Shown: in pieces, positions 1-4,509 of the stretch
How the letters are laid out: each line of letters begins with the position of its first letter
How positions within the stretch are numbered: the first letter of the stretch is position 1
Source of the DNA: Firmicutes bacterium UBA2058
GTDB taxonomy: Bacteria; Bacillota; Clostridia; Tissierellales; Sedimentibacteraceae
Assembly (NCBI GenBank): GCA_002332905.1
Contig: DDAM01000028.1
Span: forward strand, 5,090-10,324
Direction of reading: 5' to 3'
Length of the DNA: 5,235 bases
Notes under the pieces: generated by a model
Databases searched by the model: none
Seen by the model: only the letters and a program-made list of their open reading frames with translations
What the model was told of the DNA's origin: nothing
Position numbers and translations under genes: made by a program

Positions 1-74
1 GGTGAAGTGATGTGGTCTGACCTGTCACGCTGACATTCCCTCTAAGACCCGAAGCGTGAACATGTTGTTAGGTG
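1..74 (-). repeat. attC-like cassette recombination site, partial (site 1, left edge)
   Basis: This is the R''-side half of the repeat that closes the methyltransferase cassette at 122-727; the other half is outside the window. It keeps the inner box CGTGAACA (54-61), the GGTCT/AGACC helix pair (15-19 and 46-50) and the terminal GTTA (67-70). It is the most divergent copy: the segment between the GGTCT and AGACC arms differs (CTGTCACGC where others have TTGCCCTCT or similar), and GAAG replaces TTG before the inner box, making it one base longer. The changes fall mostly in loops, so the helices are kept. Confidence 0.8.
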
Positions 75-121
75 GTGTTACCTTATTCAGCTACAACGAA
101 TAACCTATACAATTAATAATT

Positions 122-727
122 TTATATTTTCTTAAATAAATATGTTTTCCACAGATCATTTTCATCTGGTAATATTTCCTCTTCAAATTTAAAAATACCT
201 TCAGCTGCTTCTACTAATTCATTTTGTGTATGATTATAAAAATCTCTATCATACTCCTCTTCATCTATCGTAACATAACTGCTTGAATCATTTTTTCCTG
301 TCCCATCCCTAACAACTACAAGCATCAAGCCATTTTCTTTAATAACTCTATAAGCATTATCAAATGCTAACCTTAGCTTTTCATTCGGCAAATGAATAAA
401 ACCTGCTATAACAACTATACCATCAACAGTTCCAACATAAGAATAATCTTCTAACATATCACCAATGAAAAATTGTATATTAGGGTTATGCTCTTGTGCA
501 ATTTTAATACTTTCTTCACTAAAATCTAATCCTATTACTTCTGCTCCTAATTTATGTAACCTCATACTTTCATATCCTGCTCCGCAACATAAATCAAGTA
601 TACGTGGTGTTTTGCAAGTAAACCTATTTATTAAATTTTCAAGAAATGGTAACATAGAATCATCTTCATACCATTTGTTAGCCCAATCTGAGCTAGTTTT
701 ATTATAAAAATCTTTTATATTTTTCAC
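122..727 (-). CDS. class I SAM-dependent methyltransferase (cassette 1)
   Basis: This is a small soluble methyltransferase of the Methyltransf_11/25 type (201 residues) that would transfer a methyl group from S-adenosylmethionine to an unknown small molecule or other acceptor. Visible motifs are the SAM-binding motif I ILDLCCGAG (about residues 43-51), the acidic end of strand 2 in VIGLDFS (D68), FIGDM (about 88-92), motif IV VDGIVVIAGFIHL (about 101-113) and the post-motif segment RVIKENGLMLVVV. There is no signal peptide or membrane segment. I chose the GTG at 725-727 because AAGGGG (736-741) lies 8 bases ahead of it; an in-frame GTG nine bases upstream (734-736) overlaps that ribosome site and is less likely, though it would add three residues. 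The gene occupies a cassette alone. Fold assignment is firm; substrate is unknown. It is not a duplicate of the methyltransferase at 4510-5160. Confidence 0.88.
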   Translation of the reverse strand: MKNIKDFYNKTSSDWANKWYEDDSMLPFLENLINRFTCKTPRILDLCCGAGYESMRLHKLGAEVIGLDFSEESIKIAQEHNPNIQFFIGDMLEDYSYVGTVDGIVVIAGFIHLPNEKLRLAFDNAYRVIKENGLMLVVVRDGTGKNDSSSYVTIDEEEYDRDFYNHTQNELVEAAEGIFKFEEEILPDENDLWKTYLFKKI

Positions 728-735
728 ATCGTTCA

Positions 736-741
736 CCCCTT
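736..741 (-). promoter_or_regulatory. ribosome binding site AAGGGG that decides the start
   Basis: The gene-strand sequence AAGGGG stands 8 bases before the GTG at 725-727 and directly abuts and overlaps the alternative GTG at 734-736. The spacing favours the downstream GTG as start of the methyltransferase gene. Confidence 0.6.
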
Positions 742-825
742 AAAATTAAAAATTTATAATAATATATAACTTAAGATTAAAAATAAAAGACCTTAAATTT
801 AACCCCGAAATGAATAAGATAATTT

Positions 826-973
826 CACCTAACGTCCCTGTGTTCACGACGTCACTGAACCGGACCCTAAAGATAGACCGTCTTGGCGGTGCTTACACCC
901 GTTGAAGTGATGTGGTCTGACTCACCCTCTTGACGTTCCCTCTAAGACCCTTGCGTGAACATGTTGTTATCTG
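826..973 (-). repeat. attC-like cassette recombination site (site 2)
   Basis: Complete copy; the 140-bp core is 830-969 and the flanking bases are cassette-specific. On the gene strand it starts TAAC AACATG (R'' side) and ends GACGTTA (R' side). Inverted boxes TGTTCACG (841-848) and CGTGAACA (954-961) form an inner 8-bp stem. The core is otherwise near-identical to the other four copies. Distinct bases in this copy are the spacer GTCCC next to R', the apical loop CTTA between GGTG and CACC, and CCCGTT in place of CCCGGT. The site belongs to the cassette carrying 1027-1716; its right-hand end GTTATCTG matches that cassette's start at 1816-1823. Confidence 0.85.
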
Positions 974-1822
974 TAGGAACTATATAAGCTTACACGACTT
1001 TCAATAGAATAATTTATTGTAATTGGCTACTTATTAGACATATATCTCCAAATTGTATGATCTAACAGACGTACATTCAAATTAGAATATTTATTTCTTA
1101 ACAATTTACAAACAGCATCAAGATATACACTCGCCTCTTGTTGTGAACATGGTGCGTTTGTACAGTTAGTTATAAAATTAATTATATGCCTGTCTGGTTT
1201 ACAAAAGTTATTATCACCACAAAGCATTTTCAAATAAACTATTGAAATTCCACTACTTTGACCTTTTATATTTTTTAATTCTTCTTCTAATTCTAATGAA
1301 TATTTTTGATTAAATGTTTGAAGCGTTTCAACATTATATTTTTGAAAAATTTTTGCCCATTTATAAACTGCCTCTGATTTTAAAATACCATTTCTTGACG
1401 AAGTCCTTTGCTTATTTTTTAGTACAGTTTCTGTAAAATTATCTACTGATTCAAAATTATTAATAAATTCTGTCATAGTATGTTGACAAAATTCATCAGG
1501 ATATTCTTCTAATTCTCTTATCCTTTTTAAACCAAAATAGTCACAATACCTTATAACTGTTGACCTTGTTGAAGTATATCTAACACCAATTGAAAAAACT
1601 GCATCAATAATTGCAAATGGCAAACTGTTATAATAATATTCATCAGATAATTTCGTATTATCAAAATCAAGAGTATTTAAACAACAATTCAGCAAATCTT
1701 GTATTTTTTCTTCCATTTTACCTCCAATTTTATCAATATTTATCTATTTATTAAAAAAACTTACGCTTTATTTACTTAGTCCCTAAAACAATTCTCTTAA
1801 ATTATATAGTTCTTTCAGATAA
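833..1822 (-). mobile_element. Gene cassette 2: HhH-GPD-like gene plus its attC-like site (990 bp)
   Basis: The unit is bounded by the G^TT crossover points at 1823/1822 and 833/832. Its terminal arms (1802-1823 and 966-987) are inverted repeats with 20 of 22 positions pairing; the only mismatches are at arm positions 9 and 11. The leader between arm and gene is about 85 bp and A+T-rich; the tail between gene and site is about 40 bp. Both ends resemble those of cassette 3 although the genes are unrelated, so the two share a cassette backbone. Confidence 0.8.
1027..1716 (-). CDS. probable HhH-GPD-related (endonuclease III-like fold) hypothetical protein (cassette 2)
   Basis: This 229-residue soluble protein has no signal peptide. 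The segment LKNIKGQSSGISIVYLKML (about 147-165) looks like the helix-hairpin-helix of HhH-GPD base-excision glycosylases. It is followed by KPDRHI (173-178), where D175 sits where the family has its catalytic Asp. The N-terminal block LPFAIIDAVFSIGVRYTSTR (about 32-51) and the C-terminal RLLDHTIWRY (216-225) look like conserved signatures of a widespread uncharacterised family. If the fold assignment is right it would bind DNA, possibly as a glycosylase or a degenerate relative; no catalytic Lys is evident in the hairpin, so monofunctional or inactive forms are possible. The four-cysteine iron-sulfur cluster loop of endonuclease III is not seen at the C terminus. Start ATG is backed by GGAGG at 1721-1725. 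The fold is my inference from motif resemblance. Confidence 0.6.
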   Translation of the reverse strand: MEEKIQDLLNCCLNTLDFDNTKLSDEYYYNSLPFAIIDAVFSIGVRYTSTRSTVIRYCDYFGLKRIRELEEYPDEFCQHTMTEFINNFESVDNFTETVLKNKQRTSSRNGILKSEAVYKWAKIFQKYNVETLQTFNQKYSLELEEELKNIKGQSSGISIVYLKMLCGDNNFCKPDRHIINFITNCTNAPCSQQEASVYLDAVCKLLRNKYSNLNVRLLDHTIWRYMSNK

Positions 1823-2099
1823 CGGCTCTGTGTTCACGACGTCACTGAACCGGACCCAATAGATAGACCGTCTTGGCGGTGCTTGCACCCGGTGAAGTTA
1901 TGTGGTCTGACTTGCCCTCTTGACGTTACCTCTAAGACCCTTGCGTGAACATGTTGTTATCTGTAGGAGCAACATAACTCCTTTATGACTTTCCAACACA
2001 TTTTATTTATAAATTTTTTTTCATCAACTAATTATATTTTTTACTAAAATATTAAATAATCTAATTAAAGTATAACTTCATATAATATTTATTAGTTTG
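1717..2099. other. Gene-free stretch: cassette 2 leader, attC-like site 3, cassette 3 tail
   Basis: This 383-bp gap holds the leader of cassette 2 (1717-1801), the complete repeat at 1816-1963 and a tail of about 120 bp (1978-2099) after the end of the gene at 2100-2531. The tail is almost pure A+T with scattered T-runs; I see no stem-loop good enough to call a terminator, no open reading frame and no tRNA. The repeat itself has stop codons that break up any longer reading frame. Confidence 0.7.
1816..1963 (-). repeat. attC-like cassette recombination site (site 3)
   Basis: Complete copy, core 1820-1959 (140 bp). It has the TAAC/GTTA ends, inner boxes TGTTCACG/CGTGAACA and the GGTG-CTTG-CACC hairpin. 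It carries the GGCTC spacer variant together with the CTTG loop, as the copy at 3450-3589 does. Two single-base changes are private: GAAGTTATG for GAAGTGATG (breaks one C-G pair of the long helix) and GTTACC for GTTCCC. It closes cassette 3; its R'' end GTTATCTG differs at one base from that cassette's start GTTAGCTG. Confidence 0.85.
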
Positions 2100-2531
2100 T
2101 TATATATAAAAATCAAATAAATCTTCATATATTTTTTTAGTTTGTTTTTCATCACCCCATGATAATGGATCATCCGCATATGATAAAGTGTGAAAAGGGT
2201 CATCCAAAGCAAGACTATTAGGAAGCTGCTTCCATAGGGCGTAAGTAAGCTTTCCAAAATCTTTAATATTTATTGTTTTAGTATTGTATACATCTTTCAA
2301 TTCTTGCAATAATACTACACCAAAAGTTTTTTTATTGATTTTAGTTTCATAAAAATATTCTAATATTAGTCGGATTGATGCGCGTAAGTCTGAAGATATA
2401 AATTCTAATTCTAATAGTAAATCATCATTAGGATTTTCAAGAAACATATCGTTTAGATTTTCATTATATTTATCAGCTGACATTAGATTATTATTTAGCA
2501 ATAGAGCATAACACAATAATTTTTCTTTCAA
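2100..2531 (-). CDS. hypothetical protein of 143 residues, TTG start (cassette 3)
   Basis: I cannot assign a function. The product is small, acidic, probably mainly helical and soluble, with no signal peptide or membrane segment. The best-defined block is the C-terminal part FGKLTYALWKQLP followed by DDPFHTLSYADDPLSWGDEKQT (about 92-131); its density of Trp, Asp and Pro looks like a conserved family signature rather than random sequence. The start is TTG at 2529-2531: AGGAGG (2538-2543) lies 6 bases ahead, and the nearby ATG is followed at once by an in-frame stop. The gene is the only one in its cassette. Size and acidity would fit an immunity protein, antitoxin or small accessory factor, but nothing in the sequence supports one of these over the others. 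Confidence 0.72.
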   Translation of the reverse strand: MKEKLLCYALLLNNNLMSADKYNENLNDMFLENPNDDLLLELEFISSDLRASIRLILEYFYETKINKKTFGVVLLQELKDVYNTKTINIKDFGKLTYALWKQLPNSLALDDPFHTLSYADDPLSWGDEKQTKKIYEDLFDFYI

Positions 2532-2537
2532 TGCATA

Positions 2538-2543
2538 CCTCCT
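2538..2543 (-). promoter_or_regulatory. ribosome binding site AGGAGG that decides a TTG start
   Basis: A full-consensus AGGAGG on the gene strand sits 6 bases before TTG (2529-2531). The intervening ATG reads ATG-CAT-TGA and terminates, so TTG is the only sensible start. Confidence 0.75.
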
Positions 2544-2628
2544 ATTATATAAATAATCTTTAAAAATTTAACAATAATATATATTTATTTTGACCTCAAA
2601 GTAGCTCTCTGAAATTATGTTGCTCTTT

Positions 2629-2776
2629 CAGCTAACGTCTCTGTGTTCACGACGTCGCTGAACCGGACCCAAGAGATAGACCGTCTTTGCGGTGGTCACA
2701 CCCGGTGAAGTGATGTGGTCTGACGCTCCCTCTTGACGTTCCCTCTAAGACCCTTGCGTGAACATGTTGTTATCTG
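2629..2776 (-). repeat. attC-like cassette recombination site (site 4)
   Basis: Complete copy, core 2633-2772 (140 bp). It carries the GTCTC spacer variant with the GTCA apical loop (GGTG-GTCA-CACC), as the copy at 4349-4488 does. Private changes include GTCGCTG for GTCACTG (A-T pair becomes a G-T wobble), CTTTGCGG for CTTGGCGG, and GCT before CCCTCT. It closes the acetyltransferase cassette: its end GTTATCTGC (2769-2777) is the exact complement of that cassette's start (3445-3453). Confidence 0.85.
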
Positions 2777-3452
2777 CTGACTTTAAAACAACATTTATTA
2801 CTTCAAATAAATTTTTTAAACATTAATTCTTGTAATCATTTTATATTAACAATTATATTTTGACTGCTTATTCCTCTTTATTCCATCATTCCTATTTCTA
2901 TAATCTATTTTGTATATTCTAGATAAACTGACTCTGCTCCATATTCAACAAAAAATTCTTTAACCTTAAAACCTGATTTCTTTAAACTCCTTAATGATCT
3001 TATATTGCTTAAATATGTAAAAGCACATATTTTGTCGATATCATATATATCAAAGCAAATCATTTTAAACTTCTCAATAACACTTGTTCCAATTCCTTTA
3101 TTCCAATATTTTTTATCAAATATTACTATACTAAGCATAGCCATTTTCTCAACCATTTCATCAATTCCATAAATCCAAATATCTCCAATATAGTTCCCAT
3201 CTACATAAATAACTTTACCAAAACTTGATGAACCAATTTTTTTCGTCTCTTCAAATAAACACAAAGCCTCATTAAGTGTATTATTTGAAAATGGAAATAG
3301 TTTTTTAATTTCTTCATCTTTAGTAGCTACCCAAAAATTAACAATATGCTCTTCTAATCTATCAAATAATTCTACATTCATTCTCCGCTCCTATGATATA
3401 TATTTAATCAACTATTACCTTACAAAAATTAATAGCTAAAGATTGCAGATAA
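2636..3452 (-). mobile_element. Gene cassette 4: acetyltransferase gene plus its attC-like site (817 bp)
   Basis: Bounded by crossover points at 3453/3452 and 2636/2635. Terminal arms 3437-3453 and 2769-2785 pair at 14 of 17 positions: nine contiguous bases, three mismatches (arm positions 10-12), then CTTTA. This is the shortest and least perfect arm pair in the window. The leader is about 55 bp. Confidence 0.78.
2905..3381 (-). CDS. GNAT family N-acetyltransferase (cassette 4)
   Basis: Acetyl-CoA-dependent N-acetyltransferase of the GNAT fold (158 residues), closest in look to the RimJ/RimL-like Acetyltransf_3 group. Motif A is IVIFDKKYWNKGIGTSVIEKF (about 85-105), with the acetyl-CoA pyrophosphate loop NKGIGT (94-99) matching Q/R-x-x-G-x-G/A. 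The later segment NIRSLRSLKKSGFK (126-139) is the usual C-terminal motif (N...S...K.GF) of this group. The N terminus is a little short and starts inside the first strand-helix region, but length is normal for the family. Start ATG is backed by AGGAG (3388-3392), spacing 6. The substrate cannot be told: amino acid, peptide N-terminus, polyamine or drug are all possible, and no aminoglycoside-specific signature is seen. GNAT genes are frequent passengers in integron cassettes, which fits the setting. Confidence 0.9.
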   Translation of the reverse strand: MNVELFDRLEEHIVNFWVATKDEEIKKLFPFSNNTLNEALCLFEETKKIGSSSFGKVIYVDGNYIGDIWIYGIDEMVEKMAMLSIVIFDKKYWNKGIGTSVIEKFKMICFDIYDIDKICAFTYLSNIRSLRSLKKSGFKVKEFFVEYGAESVYLEYTK

Positions 3453-3594
3453 CGGCTCTGTGTTCACGACGTCACTGAACCGGACCCCATAGATAGACCG
3501 TCTTGGCGGTGCTTGCACCCGGTGAAGTGATGTGGTCTGACTTGCCCTCTTGACGTTCCCTCTAAGACCCTTGCGTGAACATATTGTTATATGA
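3445..3594 (-). repeat. attC-like cassette recombination site (site 5)
   Basis: Complete copy, core 3450-3589 (140 bp, 74 of them G or C by my count). It differs from site 3 at only a few positions and shares its GGCTC spacer and CTTG loop. It alone has ATATTG instead of ATGTTG next to R''. It closes cassette 5; its end GTTATATGA (3586-3594) is the exact complement of that cassette's start at 4344-4352. Confidence 0.85.
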
Positions 3595-4351
3595 TGAATG
3601 TATGATTCTCACATAGACTTGCTTATTTTTTCTGTTACTTACATTATTTCCAAAATACTGTGCCTTCACCATATTCCCCAGTTTCTCTATCTTTTATTTT
3701 TATATCAATCTTATAATATTCAGTTTTATTTAAGCTTTGTGGTAATTGTATCTGAATTAAATAACTATACATAAATTGTGAACATCCTTCTTCTAATCCA
3801 GTATACTCTTTAACTTTATTAATTTCATATACTTCTACCATCTCATTATCAATGAATACATTAATATCGCTTTTCTCTAATTTGGGACAAATATCATTTA
3901 TATTGTTTTGTTGTGATTCTTCATTTTTTTCTTTACTTCTAAATCTATGTAAACTCATCGGTCTAAAATATACTGTAAGTGCGGGGTAAGAACCTTGTAT
4001 TCGAAATACATTTATTGCATAAACTTCTAATCCATCAATACTCGCGTTTATCTCTTTATCTTCTAATAACGGTAAATTCCATGCCCAATATTCTAAAAAT
4101 TTAACTGAATAGTCTTTAACTATAACTAATAAATAATTTAATCCTTTTTCAGCTATTATTTTATATTTTCCATATTGATCAGTTTTTGTTTTGCATATTT
4201 CTTCAAAGTTAAAATTCATTAAAGAGACATCAGCATTTTCTAACGGCATTTTATTTTTATCAGTAACAATTCCACTTAATTTTATTTCTTCTTTATTCAT
4301 ATTTACGACCTCTCGATTCGCTTAAATTTATTCCATACATTTTTCATATAA
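3453..4351 (-). mobile_element. Gene cassette 5: CarboxypepD_reg-like gene plus its attC-like site (899 bp)
   Basis: Bounded by crossover points at 4352/4351 and 3453/3452. Terminal arms 4334-4352 and 3586-3604 pair at 17 of 19 positions (GTTATATGA, two mismatches at arm positions 10 and 11, then AATGTATG). Only 51 bases separate the crossover from the gene's ATG, leaving almost no room for a promoter inside the cassette. Confidence 0.8.
3644..4300 (-). CDS. carboxypeptidase regulatory-like domain protein, cytosolic (cassette 5)
   Basis: The N-terminal part (about residues 6-65) reads as a CarboxypepD_reg/transthyretin-like beta-sandwich: LSGIVTDKNKMPLENADVSL (8-27) followed by TKTDQYGKYKIIAEKGLNYLLVI (38-60), the typical G.V.D....P...A.V.L...TD..G.Y pattern. 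The rest (about 90-218) holds a Trp/Tyr-rich region and further beta-rich sequence that I do not recognise, possibly a second sandwich (INVFIDNEMVEVYEI at 146-160 and YLIQIQLPQS at 180-189). There is no signal peptide, lipobox or membrane segment, which is unusual since most proteins with this domain are exported. Start ATG has AGAGG (4309-4313) 8 bases upstream. No catalytic residues are visible, so a binding or structural role is more likely than an enzyme. Function unknown. Confidence 0.7.
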   Translation of the reverse strand: MNKEEIKLSGIVTDKNKMPLENADVSLMNFNFEEICKTKTDQYGKYKIIAEKGLNYLLVIVKDYSVKFLEYWAWNLPLLEDKEINASIDGLEVYAINVFRIQGSYPALTVYFRPMSLHRFRSKEKNEESQQNNINDICPKLEKSDINVFIDNEMVEVYEINKVKEYTGLEEGCSQFMYSYLIQIQLPQSLNKTEYYKIDIKIKDRETGEYGEGTVFWK

Positions 4352-4492
4352 CGTCTCTGTGTTCACGACGTCACTGAACCGTACCCTATTGCTAGACCGT
4401 CTTGGCGGTGGTCACACCCGGTGAAGTGATGTGGTCTGACTCGCCCTCTTGATGTTCCCTCTAAGACCCTTGCGTGAACATGTTGTTAGAAG
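4345..4492 (-). repeat. attC-like cassette recombination site (site 6)
   Basis: Complete copy, core 4349-4488 (140 bp). GTCTC spacer and GTCA loop class. Private changes are CCGTACCC for CCGGACCC (breaks one pair of the ACCGG/CCGGT helix), CTATTGCTAGACC in the internal single-stranded part, and GATGTT for GACGTT. It closes cassette 6; its end GTTAGAAG (4485-4492) is complementary to the start of that cassette at 5213-5220. Confidence 0.85.
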
Positions 4493-4509
4493 GAGTTGTA
4501 AGAAAAGCT

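Larger units (their letters stand above)
1..832 (-). mobile_element. Gene cassette 1 (partial): methyltransferase gene plus its attC-like site
   Basis: The cassette unit, read right to left, runs from the crossover point after C833 (gene strand G^TT) through the gene at 122-727 and into the partial site at 1-74. Its terminal arms, 811-833 and 67-89, are inverted repeats of each other: 19 of 23 positions pair, including all of GTTAGGTG and a second block ending in CTTATTCA. The junction here is the only one that fully fits the integron consensus (GTTAGGT = GTTRRRY). About 74 bp of A+T-rich leader precede the gene, and I see no convincing promoter or terminator in it. Confidence 0.75.
1823..2635 (-). 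mobile_element. Gene cassette 3: unrecognised gene plus its attC-like site (813 bp)
   Basis: Bounded by the crossover points at 2636/2635 and 1823/1822. Terminal arms 2615-2636 and 1956-1977 pair at 19 of 22 positions; mismatches are at arm positions 5, 9 and 11. The block GAGCAACATAA occurs at both ends, where cassette 2 has GAACTATATAA at both ends: three coordinated changes that preserve pairing. Leader (2532-2614) and tail (1978-2099) are A+T-rich with no visible promoter. Confidence 0.78.
2532..2904. other. Gene-free stretch: cassette 3 leader, attC-like site 4, cassette 4 tail
   Basis: This 373-bp gap holds the 83-bp leader of cassette 3, the complete repeat at 2629-2776 and an A+T-rich tail of about 120 bp (2786-2904) downstream of the acetyltransferase gene. 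No open reading frame, RNA gene, terminator hairpin or promoter could be supported in the leader or tail. Confidence 0.7.

Noticed and set aside
75..121. Terminator candidate TTATTC...GAATAA after the methyltransferase at 122-727
   Set aside because: The stem is six A+T-rich pairs with no T-run, and part of it belongs to the cassette arm; it is too weak to call.
465..707. Open reading frame of 80 codons on the plus strand
   Set aside because: It is antisense to the methyltransferase at 122-727, has no ribosome binding site in context and no recognisable domain.
826..973. Dispersed mobile repeat (MITE, bcr-type element) inserted between genes
   Set aside because: Insertion would give direct target duplications flanking each repeat. 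Instead, matching bases are inverted and lie at the two ends of each gene unit, which fits cassette circles.
826..973. Group II or group I intron remnant, or a riboswitch
   Set aside because: I could not find a GTGYG start, a domain V-like hairpin or a known ligand-binding core. The element lies between the end of one gene and the leader of the next in every case.
1717..1800. Sigma-A promoter in the leader of cassette 2 and similar leaders
   Set aside because: The A+T-rich leaders offer many TATAAT-like hexamers by chance, and none has a good TTGACA partner at 16-18 bases.
826..4492. CRISPR array or other short direct repeat array
   Set aside because: Repeat units are 140 bp, the spacing is several hundred bases and each spacing holds a gene; the repeats have internal dyad structure unlike CRISPR repeats.
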